A stretch of 64,000 nucleotides of DNA from Nitrospirota bacterium (GCA_021789215.1 JAJYJS010000010.1:1-64000), one strand, 5' to 3'. Numbered from the stretch's first letter, positions 34,351 to 44,923 are shown. Program-made: numbers and translations. The notes: generated by a model from the sequence alone, not told the origin.

Positions 34351-35157
34351 TCATCTGTGCGCCAGTTGCAGCAGCCAAAGCTTCTCCTGCTCGAATTCCC
34401 CGGGGCTGTTGTATTTGAAATCCCTCATGCTGCCTTTTTCGAGGGCGGTCACCCCCCTGTTGCGCAGGGTGGTTTCTCCCGGCAAAAACCCCACTACATC
34501 CAAGGCCAGCTTCCGGAAATTGAGGAGCGCGGTAAATTCCTTTCTGCCCGCGAGATAGCCGTAATCGAACAGGCTGCCGGTTATCCTGAAGCTTTCATGT
34601 CCCCTTTTGCCAATGATGTCCAGATGGCAGGCAAAGCTGCTTTTTTGCACCTCTTTCTCTTCCCCTTTTTTGGACTTGGGTTTGAGTCCGGCCGGGATGC
34701 CGGTTGCGGCCGCAAGGGCCACCCCGGCGATTATCTTTCCTATGTCCATTTCCGGGCGGCCTTTCTCTTTGGATAAATGCGTCTCCTCCATCTCCCCGGC
34801 GCACAGGAGGGAGAACCGCCCCCAGGGGACAAGCTGCCCGTTGCCGCCGGAGTCGTACCAGAAAAACCCCTCCGGTTTGGGAACGGCCTTTCTGACCTGC
34901 CTGAACGGGGGGATGGGGGCCAATTGCGCGGACGGGAGGATAAACGTCTCCACCCCCTCCCTGCCGAGTCTTTCCTTCAGGGTTTCCGCCTCCTTAAGGT
35001 CGCCAGTCCTGTGGAGAATGCCTTTATTTCTGGCAAGCCTGGCAGCGGAGTCGATGCGCGGGATTGACAGGGCGCGGCCCAGGCAATCCGCAAGCCCGGC
35101 CATGTTGAAGTCCTGCACGCGGGCAAGCACGACGCAATAAAAAAGCCCTTCCGTCAT
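34351..35157 (-). CDS. Hypothetical protein, 268 residues
   Basis: I do not recognise this protein. The first 75 residues (FYCVVLARVQDF..., LKERLGREGVETFILPS) look like an alpha/beta module that may sense or bind a small ligand. A short hydrophobic segment lies near residues 135-152 (KIIAGVALAAATGIPAG). The rest, with SFACHLDIIG and GYLAGRKEFTALLNFRKLALDV, is globular. It follows serS by 20 bases on the same strand, so it is probably cotranscribed. No function assigned. Confidence 0.6.
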   Translation of the reverse strand: MTEGLFYCVVLARVQDFNMAGLADCLGRALSIPRIDSAARLARNKGILHRTGDLKEAETLKERLGREGVETFILPSAQLAPIPPFRQVRKAVPKPEGFFWYDSGGNGQLVPWGRFSLLCAGEMEETHLSKEKGRPEMDIGKIIAGVALAAATGIPAGLKPKSKKGEEKEVQKSSFACHLDIIGKRGHESFRITGSLFDYGYLAGRKEFTALLNFRKLALDVVGFLPGETTLRNRGVTALEKGSMRDFKYNSPGEFEQEKLWLLQLAHR

Positions 35158-35177
35158 GGGACTGCTTTAATACACCC

Positions 35178-36455
<1,278 letters not shown>

Positions 36456-36460
36456 TCATA

Positions 36461-36516
36461 AGGAATTTGCATTGGATAAGAACAAATTAGGAATTTGCAT
36501 TGGATAAGAACAAATT
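36461..36516. repeat. Exact 28-bp tandem duplication over the start of the glycosylase gene
   Basis: Bases 36461-36488 and 36489-36516 are identical. Each unit contains an AGGA ribosome site and TTGGATAAGAACAAATT, so ribosome site plus start codon are duplicated. Only the second copy leads into the long reading frame; the first gives a short out-of-frame peptide. Confidence 0.9.
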
Positions 36517-37165
36517 GAAGAAAATCTACAAAAGGCTTTACCGGCGGTTCGGGCCGCAGCACTGGTGGCCGGGGGACAGCCCGTTCGAAGTGGCGGCCAG
36601 CGCCATCCTCACACAGAACACCAATTGGGGGAACGTGGAAAAGGCCATTGCAAACCTGAAAAGGGCCGGCGCCATGTCCGCATACGGGATCCACAGGATG
36701 CCCGCGGAAAAGCTTGCGGAGCTTATCCGCCCTTCGGGCTACTTCAACATCAAGGCCGGAAGGCTGAAGGAGTTCGTAAAATTCCTGGCCGGGCAATATA
36801 ACGGGAAGATAGAAGACATGGCGTGTGAAGAAACGGATGTGTTGAGGGAAAAACTCCTCGGCATCAGGGGCATAGGCCCTGAGACGGCAGACTCCATACT
36901 GCTGTACGCGCTTGGGAAGCCGGTCTTCGTGATAGACGCCTACACGAAAAGGGCGCTCTCCCGGCATGGCCTCTTGCCGCCGGATGAAAGCTATGAGCGG
37001 TTTCAGGGGCTTTTCCATTCGAGCCTCGATGCCGACACCGCGCTCTTCAATGAATACCACGCATTATTCGTAGCGCTGGGCAAGAATTTTTGCAGGCCCA
37101 GACCGGCCTGCGATGCCTGTCCATTAAACGGAGGAGGCCCGGGAAAAAATGGTCCTGCTGCTTAA
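36500..37165 (+). CDS. Endonuclease III-fold DNA glycosylase (HhH-GPD, MagIII-like)
   Basis: Base-excision repair glycosylase. It has an HhH motif LLGIRGIGPETADSILLYAL and the catalytic aspartate in VIDAYTKRAL. The lysine of true endonuclease III (in GVGRKTA) is replaced by glutamate here (GIGPETA), as in the monofunctional MagIII-type 3-methyladenine glycosylase. The cysteine cluster is CRPRPACDACPL and lacks the fourth cysteine of the usual 4Fe-4S loop. 221 residues. Start TTG at 36500 with AGGA seven bases upstream. Overlaps the next gene. Confidence 0.82.
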   Translation: MDKNKLKKIYKRLYRRFGPQHWWPGDSPFEVAASAILTQNTNWGNVEKAIANLKRAGAMSAYGIHRMPAEKLAELIRPSGYFNIKAGRLKEFVKFLAGQYNGKIEDMACEETDVLREKLLGIRGIGPETADSILLYALGKPVFVIDAYTKRALSRHGLLPPDESYERFQGLFHSSLDADTALFNEYHALFVALGKNFCRPRPACDACPLNGGGPGKNGPAA

Positions 37166-37508
37166 AATAGCAATGAGCGCCGTCTCGCTTGCGGTGGCCG
37201 TGAACATCGTGGAGGGAATAACGTTTACCGGCAGATGGTGGATGATGCTGGTGGTTGCCGTCATCTTCGGTCTCGTGAACACGATAATCAAGCCGCTGGT
37301 AAAGCTGTTCACTTTTCCGTTCCTGATACTCACGCTTGGGCTTTTCACCCTGGTGATAAACGCGCTGATGCTGGAGCTTACGGCTTATTTTTCGGACTTT
37401 TTCGACCTGGGCCTGAGGATTCAGGGCTTCTGGCCCGCCTTCAAGGGCGCGATAATCGTGAGCTTCCTGAACATATTCCTTCACTGGGCGACAGGGCTGG
37501 AGAGATAG
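37149..37508 (+). CDS. Phage-holin-family (YvlD-type) small membrane protein
   Basis: A 119-residue protein with four hydrophobic helices. The motifs VNTIIKPLVKLFTFPFLILTLGLFTLVINALML are typical of the bacterial YvlD/DUF360 holin-like family found in many chromosomes without phage. Function unknown, possibly envelope related. It overlaps the glycosylase gene by 17 bases. Its TAG stop is the first TAG of palindromic element copy C. Confidence 0.85.
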   Translation: MVLLLKIAMSAVSLAVAVNIVEGITFTGRWWMMLVVAVIFGLVNTIIKPLVKLFTFPFLILTLGLFTLVINALMLELTAYFSDFFDLGLRIQGFWPAFKGAIIVSFLNIFLHWATGLER

Positions 37509-37685
37509 CAGGCTGCTGAAAAAGTCCATTTCGAGTCATTGCGAGGAGCTTAAAGCGCCGGCTGGCGCAAGCGGCGAAGCAACCTCATAACTTGCTGATT
37601 AATATGAAAACGGGATTGCTTCGCTTTGCAATATTCATTGTTTCGCTCGCAATGACAATTAAAATGTTTTTCAGCATACTGATAG
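37505..37685. repeat. MITE-like palindromic element, copy C (diverged)
   Basis: 181 bp starting ATAGCAGGCTGCTGAAAAA and ending TTTTTCAGCATACTGATAG. Inner arms GTCATTGCGAGG and CGCAATGACA match those of copies A and B. It fills the space between two convergent genes, as the A/B pair does, and its 5' end again supplies the TAG stop of the plus-strand gene. Confidence 0.75.
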
Positions 37686-37694
37686 TTTTTTCCT

Positions 37695-39293
37695 CTATCT
37701 CAAGACGGTCTTTGTTATCTCCTCGAACGCGGTTATCGCGGCCAGCGTGCCCTGCGAGACGGCAACGGTTATCTGCTTTTCGCTTCCCGTAACGTCCCCC
37801 GCCGCATAGACGAATGGCACAGACGTCCTCATCTTCTCATCAACCCTGATGTAGCCCTCTGAATCCATTTCCAGGCCGATTATCTTCCCCAGTTCCCCGG
37901 CAGGCTCGTAGCCCACGGCGATAAATGCCCCGTCTATCCTGATGTCCCTCCGGTTGCCGTCGCCCGCGTCCTCCACCCGTATCTTTTCGAGTTTCTTGTC
38001 CCCGAGCAACTCGTCGACCTTCGTATTCCACAGGACGGGGATGTTCCGCTGGAAAAGGCTCTGCTTGAGCTTGTCCTCCGCTTTCAGGTTTTTTGTCCGG
38101 TGGATGAGCGTGACATGGGCGCCAATGCTGTCAAGATACAGGGCGCCGGTAACGGCGGTGTTGCCGCCCCCTATGACGGCGACCGTCTTGCCGTCCTTGA
38201 ACAGATAGCCGTCGCAGGTGGCGCAGTAGCTTATCCCCCTGCCGGCCAGCCGGTCTTCGCCCGGCACGTTCAGTTTCCTGTAGCTTGCGCCGGTGGCGAT
38301 TATCACGGCCCTGGCCTTGTAGAGGCCCCCCGTGGAGACGACCTCGAAAGTGCCGTCGGTCTTCCTTACGTCCTTGACGGAGACGCCCTGCTTTATCCTT
38401 GCATACTGGGCCGCCTGCCGGAGCATCATGTCCACAAGCGTCTTGCCCGGGACCGCCTGAAATCCGGGATAGTTCTCCACAACGGGGGTGATGGCGACCT
38501 GGCCGCCAACGTTGCCCTTTTCGAGCACGATGCTCTTGAGCCCGCTCCTTCCGGCATATATCGCGGCCGTGAGCCCGGCCGGGCCCGCGCCTATGATTAC
38601 GATGTCCAGGCCCTCCTCTTCCTGCTCCTCTTTCCACCAGGCGGCCTCGGCGGATTCCCCCGAAACGAGCGAGCTGATGAACTCGTCCTCGGCCTCCAGC
38701 GAGGCCGCGGTAAGCTCGCCGTTTATGTAGGTCTTGGGCACGGACATGGCCGCGTATTTTTCCGCGAGGTCCAGGTTTTCGTATATCTCGATTATCTCCG
38801 TGGAGACAAGCTCCGGCATGGCAACCGCGGCGGATATCGCGTAAATGGCCTGCTGGGGGCAGTAAGGGCAGGTGGGGCTCACAAAGACCTTCACCTCGCG
38901 GTTTTGCCTGAGGGCCTCAAGCCTTTTAGCGGAATTTTTCGACAGGAGAGGCTTGCCCCTTGACGCCATGAGGACCGCCGCGATGAACGAGCGCCCTTCC
39001 TCTCCCAGCGGCGCCCCCGTATATCTTATCCTGTATTTTTCGGGGCTCACGAGCAGCGAGGGGGACCTCTGGACCTTGTATTTTTCCGAAGCCTCGCCTC
39101 CGATCTCGTGGAAGAAAGGCTTTATCCTGCCGTCCACCCTGGAGATGCCGTTCACCAGGTTCACGAGGACCTCGTTGAACTGGTCATTCCGGCCCTTTTT
39201 TGTGAACGCGTGGAGGGTGACCTCGCCCTCAAGCTCGCGGAACGTTTCGGCTAGTATCCTGGCTATCTCCGGCGTGATAACCTCTTCGGGCAT
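37695..39293 (-). CDS. Protein disulfide oxidoreductase-thioredoxin reductase fusion
   Basis: Residues 1-215 are two thioredoxin folds like protein disulfide oxidoreductase (PDO/AhpF N-terminal type). The first has no CxxC (HAFTKKGR), the second has TCPYC at 142-145. Residues about 229-532 are a low-molecular-weight thioredoxin reductase: FAD-binding IIGAGPAGLTAA, active-site CATC (357-360), NAD(P)-binding VIGGGNTAVTGA and YAAGDVTG. Electrons could pass from NAD(P)H through FAD to CPYC in one chain. Cytosolic redox control or peroxide defence is likely. Confidence 0.9.
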   Translation of the reverse strand: MPEEVITPEIARILAETFRELEGEVTLHAFTKKGRNDQFNEVLVNLVNGISRVDGRIKPFFHEIGGEASEKYKVQRSPSLLVSPEKYRIRYTGAPLGEEGRSFIAAVLMASRGKPLLSKNSAKRLEALRQNREVKVFVSPTCPYCPQQAIYAISAAVAMPELVSTEIIEIYENLDLAEKYAAMSVPKTYINGELTAASLEAEDEFISSLVSGESAEAAWWKEEQEEEGLDIVIIGAGPAGLTAAIYAGRSGLKSIVLEKGNVGGQVAITPVVENYPGFQAVPGKTLVDMMLRQAAQYARIKQGVSVKDVRKTDGTFEVVSTGGLYKARAVIIATGASYRKLNVPGEDRLAGRGISYCATCDGYLFKDGKTVAVIGGGNTAVTGALYLDSIGAHVTLIHRTKNLKAEDKLKQSLFQRNIPVLWNTKVDELLGDKKLEKIRVEDAGDGNRRDIRIDGAFIAVGYEPAGELGKIIGLEMDSEGYIRVDEKMRTSVPFVYAAGDVTGSEKQITVAVSQGTLAAITAFEEITKTVLR

Positions 39294-39379
39294 ACAAATA
39301 TACTATAATAAAAAACGAGGGGGTGAAAGATATTTTCCCCCGGCTTTTTTATTTGGAATCCCGTAAGGAGTTTTTTCTT

Positions 39380-39589
39380 ATGGAAGCAGGAATAGCCCAG
39401 GCAATCCTTGCAGTGACACTCGCATTCGGCATGCTTATGATGCTGCCCAAGGCGCTCATGCTGCTGAGGGCGGGAAGAAGGTCCAAAGGCATCATGTACC
39501 TCCTGATGACCTTTATCTTCGCCTTTTTCACCACGCTCGCCATTTCCTATTCCGTGGGGTCTTTCATGAAGTATTATGGAAAGTTTTAA
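39380..39589 (+). CDS. Hypothetical small membrane protein, 69 residues
   Basis: I chose ATG 39380 with TAAGGAG upstream. Two hydrophobic helices (about 4-28 and 37-58) separated by a basic turn [10 protein letters not shown] indicate a helical hairpin in the inner membrane. The 3' end overlaps uvrB by 14 bases, so the two are cotranscribed. No family recognised. Confidence 0.65.
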   Translation: MEAGIAQAILAVTLAFGMLMMLPKALMLLRAGRRSKGIMYLLMTFIFAFFTTLAISYSVGSFMKYYGKF

Positions 39590-41567
39590 CCTCGTCCCGA
39601 GTTTCAAACCGAGCGGCGACCAGCCCAAGGCGATAGAAAAACTGACGGCCGGCATCCTGAAAGGCAAAAGGCACCAGGTGCTTTTGGGCGTTACCGGCTC
39701 CGGCAAGACCTTCACCATAGCAAACACCATCGCAAGGCTGAACAGGCCCGCGCTGGTCATCGCGCACAACAAGACCCTCGCCGCCCAGCTCTTCGGAGAG
39801 TTCAAGGAGCTTTTCCCGGAAAACGCAGTCGAGTATTTCGTGAGCTATTACGACTATTACCAGCCGGAGGCCTACCTGCCCGCAAGCGATACGTACATAG
39901 AGAAGGACTCCGCGATAAACGACGACATAGACAGGCTCCGGCACTCCGCCACAAGGGCGGTGCTCATGAGGAGGGACACCATCGTCGTGGCCTCCGTCTC
40001 CTGCATATACGGCATAGGCTCTCCCGAAGACTACATGGAGATGCACCTCATACTTGAGGAGGGGATGCACACCGAGCGGAACGCCATCCTGAAAAGGCTC
40101 GTGGAGATGCAGTACGCGCGGGCTGAACTTGAGTTCAAGCGTGGGACTTTCCGCGCGCGGGGCGACACCGTGGAGGTGTTCCCGTCCTTCTCGGCGGACA
40201 AGGCCCTGAGGATAGAGTTCTTCGGGGACGACATAGACGCGCTCTGGGAATTCGACCCGCTCACGGGCGGCAGGCTGAAGCGGTTCACCAAATTCCCGCT
40301 CTTCCCCAACAGCCACTGGATAACGCCCAGAGAGAGGCTTTACCCGGCGATCGAGGGCATTGAGGACGAGCTGAGGGAACGCATACAGTTCTTCAACGGG
40401 CAGGGCAGGAAGGTGGAGGCGCAGAGGATAGAGCAGAGGACGCTTTTCGACCTGGAGATGCTCAAGGAGTTCGGCTACTGCCACGGGATAGAAAACTACT
40501 CGCGCCATCTCAGCGGCAGGGCCCCCGGCGAGCCCCCATATAGCCTTATAGACTATTTCCCCGAAGACTTCCTGATAGTGATAGACGAGTCCCACGTGAC
40601 GGTGCCCCAGATAGGCGGGATGTACGAGGGCGACCGCTCCCGGAAACGGACCCTTGTGGACTACGGCTTCAGGCTCCCCTCGGCCCTCGACAACCGCCCG
40701 CTTACGTTCACGGAATTCGAGCACAGGCAGAAGCAGACGATATATGTCTCCGCCACGCCCGCCGCATACGAGCTGAAGCAGGCCGCGGGGGCCGTCGTGG
40801 AGCAGATAGTGAGGCCAACGGGGCTTCTCGACCCCAGGATAACCGTGAAGCCCGCAAGGGGACAGGTGGACGACCTCCTGGGGGAGATAAGGAAACGGAT
40901 AAAAAACGGCGAGCGTGTGCTCATAACGACGCTCACCAAGAAGATGGCCGAAGACCTCACGGACCACTACGCGGATTTGGGCATAAAGGTCCGCTACCTG
41001 CACTCCGATATTGATACCCTGGAGCGCATAGAGATCGTGCGCGACCTGCGCCTTGGCGTCTTTGATGTGCTTGTGGGCGTAAACCTCCTGAGGGAGGGGC
41101 TCGACCTCCCCGAGGTCTCGCTTGTTGCAATCCTTGACGCGGACAAGGAGGGGTTCCTCCGCTCGGAGCGCTCCCTTATCCAGACGGCGGGCAGGGCCGC
41201 GAGGCACTTAAACGGCGAGGTCGTATTCTACGCCGGCAGGACAACAGGCTCCATGCGGAAGGCGATCGACGAGACAGCCCGCAGAAGGCAGATACAGGAG
41301 GCGTTCAACCGGATGCACAAGATTACGCCCGCCTCGATAAAGTCCAGCATCAAGGACATACTTGGCAGCATTTACGAGCGGGACTACTTTACCGTGGCGG
41401 AGGAGCCGAAGGTTGAATACACCGCCCTCAATGAGGAGTCTCTGAGGACCCTTGAGGGGCAGATGAAGGACGCGGCGGCCAAGCTCGAATTCGAGAAGGC
41501 CGCGGCGATAAGGGACAAGATAAAAGAGATGAAGTCGCGCATGCTGGAGCTTGGGATAAAGGCATAG
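39576..41567 (+). CDS. uvrB: UvrB, excinuclease ABC subunit B
   Basis: The helicase-like damage-verification subunit. It has Walker [14 protein letters not shown], the beta-hairpin region [21 protein letters not shown], a DEAD-type VIDESHVT, helicase motif [12 protein letters not shown] and a C-terminal UVR motif ([24 protein letters not shown]). 663 residues. It lies about 7 kb from uvrA on the opposite strand. Complete. Confidence 0.97.
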   Translation: MESFNLVPSFKPSGDQPKAIEKLTAGILKGKRHQVLLGVTGSGKTFTIANTIARLNRPALVIAHNKTLAAQLFGEFKELFPENAVEYFVSYYDYYQPEAYLPASDTYIEKDSAINDDIDRLRHSATRAVLMRRDTIVVASVSCIYGIGSPEDYMEMHLILEEGMHTERNAILKRLVEMQYARAELEFKRGTFRARGDTVEVFPSFSADKALRIEFFGDDIDALWEFDPLTGGRLKRFTKFPLFPNSHWITPRERLYPAIEGIEDELRERIQFFNGQGRKVEAQRIEQRTLFDLEMLKEFGYCHGIENYSRHLSGRAPGEPPYSLIDYFPEDFLIVIDESHVTVPQIGGMYEGDRSRKRTLVDYGFRLPSALDNRPLTFTEFEHRQKQTIYVSATPAAYELKQAAGAVVEQIVRPTGLLDPRITVKPARGQVDDLLGEIRKRIKNGERVLITTLTKKMAEDLTDHYADLGIKVRYLHSDIDTLERIEIVRDLRLGVFDVLVGVNLLREGLDLPEVSLVAILDADKEGFLRSERSLIQTAGRAARHLNGEVVFYAGRTTGSMRKAIDETARRRQIQEAFNRMHKITPASIKSSIKDILGSIYERDYFTVAEEPKVEYTALNEESLRTLEGQMKDAAAKLEFEKAAAIRDKIKEMKSRMLELGIKA

Positions 41568-41625
41568 GTTTAAGCGCAGGGGCCGCCCCCGGGGGGAACC
41601 GGGCCGTTTCAAAACCAGATTTTCC

Positions 41626-41654
41626 TTGACTAAAGCAGGCGCTTTGAATAGAAT
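41626..41654 (+). promoter_or_regulatory. Sigma-70 promoter of feoB
   Basis: TTGACT (41626-41631) and TAGAAT (41649-41654) are separated by exactly 17 bases, each matching the consensus at 5 of 6 positions. The predicted start falls in the palindrome at 41657-41675. Confidence 0.65.
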
Positions 41655-41656
41655 AA

Positions 41657-41675
41657 ATTGAAACTGAGTCTCAAT
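41657..41675. promoter_or_regulatory. Fur-like 19-bp palindromic operator of feoB
   Basis: ATTGAAACTGAGTCTCAAT is a near-perfect palindrome. Its core TGAAACTGAGTCTCA fits the 7-1-7 Fur consensus TGANAATNATTNTCA at 10 of 12 defined positions. It covers the predicted transcription start, where a bound repressor would block initiation. The DtxR-type regulator encoded downstream is the alternative binder. Confidence 0.6.
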
Positions 41676-41705
41676 ATTAAAAGGCCGGTCCCGGCTGGAG
41701 GTCAA

Positions 41706-43691
41706 ATGGCAGCGGCTGCAAACAAGGTGGATGGCGAGGGCGCTCCGCAGGCGCTTAAAAGGGTCGCCCTGATAGGCAACCCGAATGTGGGCAAGAGCGT
41801 TATTTTCGGGCTCCTCACCGGCAAATACACGACGGTTTCCAATTATCCGGGCACTACGGTGGAGGTCTCTTACGGCAACATAAGCCTGGACGGCAACCGC
41901 TTCCTGCTGGTGGACACCCCTGGCGTGAACAGCCTCCTGCCCATGAGCGAGGACGAGAAGGTCACGCGGGACATCCTGCTGGCCGAAAGGCCCGCAGTCG
42001 TGGTGCAGGTGGGAGACGCGAAGAACCTGAAACGGACGCTCGTCATCACCATCCAGCTTGCGGAGATGGGCCTGCCCGTCGTGCTGGACCTCAACATGGA
42101 GGACGAGTCCAGGGACAAGGGCATCTCCATAGACAAGGAAAGCCTCTCAAGCCTGCTTGGCATCAGCGTCATAGGCACCGTCGCTCCGGAAAAAAAGGGC
42201 ATTAAGGACCTGAACGCCGCAATCCTGCGCGGCTCCAGGGCGCCCTCCGTCCCGGTCAATTACGGCCCCGTCGTGGAAGAGTACGCTAAAAAGATAGCGG
42301 CGCTCCTGCCCCCGGCAAACATCTCCCGCCGCTCGATTGCATTCATGGTGCTGGCGGGGGACGGCAGCCTTGCCGGATGGCTCAAGACAAACCTGGACGA
42401 AAACACAATCGAGGCCGTGGAGGCGCTCCGGGACGAATGCGCGGTCAAGACAGGCCGCTCCGTCGGACTGCACATAAACGAGGCGCGGCTCAGGAGGGCC
42501 TCCGTGATTGCGGAGTCGGTAATACACAGGTCGGCGGAGAAGGAAAACAAGTTCATGTCGTTTATCGGGCAGGCGAGCATGCACCCGCTCTGGGGCCTGC
42601 CCATACTGCTGCTGGTGCTTTTCTGCATCTACGAGTTCGTGGGCGTCTTCGGGGCCGGCACGCTTGTGAACTTCTTCGAGAAAATAATCTTCGGGCGATA
42701 CCTGAACCCCATGTTCACGAAGCTGGTTGACACCCTCGTCCCCATACAGTTCGTAAGGGACCTGATAGTGGGGCAGTACGGCATAATCACGATGGCGCTG
42801 ACGTACGCCATAGCAATAATACTTCCGATAACGACCACGTTCTTCATAGCCTTCGCCATCCTTGAGGACAGCGGCTACCTGCCGAGGCTTGCCGTAATGA
42901 GCAACAGGGTCTTCAACATCATGGGGCTCAGTGGCAAGGCGGTGCTGCCGATGATACTGGGGCTTGGCTGCGGCACGATGGCGGTGATGACCACCCGCAT
43001 ACTGGAAAGCAGGAGGGACAGGCTCATAGCCACGTTCCTGCTCGCCCTTGCCATACCGTGCTCCGCGCAGCTAGGGGTTATCCTTGGCATGCTAAGCTCC
43101 CTTTCGGCAATGGCGATGGCCATCTGGATAATGTGCGTGCTGGTTGTCCTGCTCTTTTCCGGTTTCCTGGCGGCAAAAATCCTGCCCGGCAAGAGGTCGG
43201 AGTTCTTCCTTGAGATACCGCCGCTCAGAAAACCGGCCCTTGCCAATGTGGCACTCAAGACAATGAACAGGGCCGTGTGGTACCTGAAGGAGGCCGTGCC
43301 CCTCTTCGTCCTGGGCACCCTCGTGCTCTTTGCGCTGGACAAGCTGTCGCTCATCCAGGTAATCGAGAAGGCGTCCTCGCCCGTTATCGTGGGCTTCCTG
43401 GGGCTGCCGGAGAAGGCGACGGAGTCGTTCATAATCGGCTTCCTGCGAAGGGACTACGGCGCGGCGGGGCTTTTTGCCCTTTCGAGGCAGGGGCTCCTTA
43501 CGCCCGTGCAGTCCCTCGTAAGCCTTGTCACCATAACGCTCTTCATCCCGTGCCTTGCCAGCTTCTTCATGATAATAAAAGAGCGCGGGATAAGGACGGC
43601 CGTCTCGATGCTTGTCATAATTACGCCGGTCGCGCTGGCCTTCGGCGGGGCGCTTAACTGGGTGTTGAGGCGTTTCAATATCGGGGTCTGA
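41706..43691 (+). CDS. feoB: FeoB, ferrous iron transporter
   Basis: Takes up Fe(II) across the inner membrane. The N-terminal G domain has GNPNVGKSVIFGLLTG, NYPGTTVE and DTPGVNSLL. Next come a helical GDI-like region and a membrane domain with two Gate modules (GSGYLPRLAVM-like LEDSGYLPRLAVMSNRVF and LGLGCGTMAVMTTRI with a cysteine). In the G4 position it reads LDLNMED rather than the usual NMxD spacing LNMxDE. I set the start at ATG 41706 after GGAGGT; 661 residues. Confidence 0.93.
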   Translation: MAAAANKVDGEGAPQALKRVALIGNPNVGKSVIFGLLTGKYTTVSNYPGTTVEVSYGNISLDGNRFLLVDTPGVNSLLPMSEDEKVTRDILLAERPAVVVQVGDAKNLKRTLVITIQLAEMGLPVVLDLNMEDESRDKGISIDKESLSSLLGISVIGTVAPEKKGIKDLNAAILRGSRAPSVPVNYGPVVEEYAKKIAALLPPANISRRSIAFMVLAGDGSLAGWLKTNLDENTIEAVEALRDECAVKTGRSVGLHINEARLRRASVIAESVIHRSAEKENKFMSFIGQASMHPLWGLPILLLVLFCIYEFVGVFGAGTLVNFFEKIIFGRYLNPMFTKLVDTLVPIQFVRDLIVGQYGIITMALTYAIAIILPITTTFFIAFAILEDSGYLPRLAVMSNRVFNIMGLSGKAVLPMILGLGCGTMAVMTTRILESRRDRLIATFLLALAIPCSAQLGVILGMLSSLSAMAMAIWIMCVLVVLLFSGFLAAKILPGKRSEFFLEIPPLRKPALANVALKTMNRAVWYLKEAVPLFVLGTLVLFALDKLSLIQVIEKASSPVIVGFLGLPEKATESFIIGFLRRDYGAAGLFALSRQGLLTPVQSLVSLVTITLFIPCLASFFMIIKERGIRTAVSMLVIITPVALAFGGALNWVLRRFNIGV

Positions 43692-43770
43692 AAAAAACAT
43701 GGAGCAAAAATGTTACAATTTTTCAGTTCTCATGAGAGGAGTTTTTGCTTTTTAAAGGGGACAGCCAGAA

Positions 43771-44463
43771 ATGCCTGAAGAACCGTGCAGGATGAGGGCC
43801 GAACCGGCCACCGAAAAAAAGCAGTTCGAGGACGAGGCCCTTGAGACGATATGGGAGCTTCTGGAAAAAGGCCCGGACGTCCACCTCTCCCAGCTGAGCA
43901 GCGAGCTTAAAAACGAGCAGGCGCTCATCGGGATGGAGGCTGATGGACTCATAAAGATAACCGGCAGCAAGGTGGAGTTCACCGAACAGGGCAGGCTCAG
44001 GGCGCGGGACATCACCCGCAGGCACAGGCTTGCCGAAAGGCTCTTTGCGGACGTGCTTGCGCTCAACGAATACGAGGAGGACGCATGCAGGCTGGAGCAC
44101 GTCATAAGCACAGAGGTGGAAGAGGCCATCTGCACCTTCCTGGGCCATCCGCCCACCTGCCCGCACGGCAGGCCGATACCGCGCGGCAAGTGCTGCAAGC
44201 TCTATGCAAGGAACGTCACGCCGCTTGTGGTCTCACTTGCGGACGCCCACGTGGGGGACGATTTCAGGGTCGTCTTCCTGAGGACCCCGATGATAGACAG
44301 GCTGGCCTCGATAGGGCTTGTCGCGGGCTCCACGATAAAACTGTTCCAGAAGAAACCGTCTTATGTCATAAAAATAGATGAGACCACCATCGCGATAGAC
44401 GAAGAGGTGGCAAGGGGGATTTTCGTAAAGAAACATGAGCGCAGACCGGAAGAGTTCAGCTAA
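43771..44463 (+). CDS. DtxR/MntR-family metal-dependent regulator with FeoA domain
   Basis: An N-terminal winged helix (residues about 20-80) is followed by a dimerisation/metal domain containing CRLEHVIS with Cys106, Glu109 and His110, the DtxR ligand set, and HPPTCPHG. The C-terminal 75 residues ([18 protein letters not shown]...) form an SH3-like FeoA domain. Downstream of feoB with no free feoA nearby, it probably controls iron uptake. Its second half overlaps queF by 29 bases. Confidence 0.88.
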   Translation: MPEEPCRMRAEPATEKKQFEDEALETIWELLEKGPDVHLSQLSSELKNEQALIGMEADGLIKITGSKVEFTEQGRLRARDITRRHRLAERLFADVLALNEYEEDACRLEHVISTEVEEAICTFLGHPPTCPHGRPIPRGKCCKLYARNVTPLVVSLADAHVGDDFRVVFLRTPMIDRLASIGLVAGSTIKLFQKKPSYVIKIDETTIAIDEEVARGIFVKKHERRPEEFS

Positions 44464-44863
44464 AAAAAACAAAAAGGGGAAAACGCTCCGCTACGGAGAG
44501 AAGGCTATAGGCAAGGCCGGGCTTGAGCTTTGGGACAACCCAAGCCCGGAGCGGGCTTACGAGATAAGCATAGACTTCCCCGAGTTCACCTGCCTCTGTC
44601 CGCGCTCCGGCTATCCGGATTTCGCGGTGATAAGAATACTGTACGTCCCCGATGAAAAGATAGTGGAGCTGAAGGCGCTCAAGCTCTATCTCAATTCATT
44701 CCGGGACGTTTACATCTCGCACGAGGAAGTTACCAATAAAATCTTTGACGACCTCGCCCGGAGCCTGAAACCCCGCTTCCTTGAGGTCACCGGAGACTTC
44801 AACCCCCGCGGGAACGTGAAGACCATTATCCGCGTGGCTACGCCCCTGAGGGAACAGCCCTGA
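44435..44863 (+). CDS. queF: QueF, NADPH-dependent 7-cyano-7-deazaguanine reductase
   Basis: Converts preQ0 to preQ1 in queuosine synthesis. [17 protein letters not shown] contains catalytic Cys55 and Asp62, the same numbering as the B. subtilis enzyme, and [21 protein letters not shown] is the QueF NADPH-binding motif. 142 residues indicates the short unimodular type. It is coupled to the regulator gene by overlap. Confidence 0.95.
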   Translation: MSADRKSSAKKNKKGKTLRYGEKAIGKAGLELWDNPSPERAYEISIDFPEFTCLCPRSGYPDFAVIRILYVPDEKIVELKALKLYLNSFRDVYISHEEVTNKIFDDLARSLKPRFLEVTGDFNPRGNVKTIIRVATPLREQP

Positions 44864-44923
44864 GCGGAACGAAGCACGCCCCGGCTTTCCAGCCTCAACG
44901 GAAAGATTCGCCAAATTAAAAAC

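Noticed and set aside
36500-37165. Calling the glycosylase nth
   Set aside because: The catalytic lysine of Nth is replaced and the cysteine set is incomplete, so the gene symbol would be misleading.
39564-41207. 547-codon open frame antisense to uvrB
   Set aside because: uvrB on the other strand has all helicase motifs. The antisense frame has no start signal and no recognisable domain.
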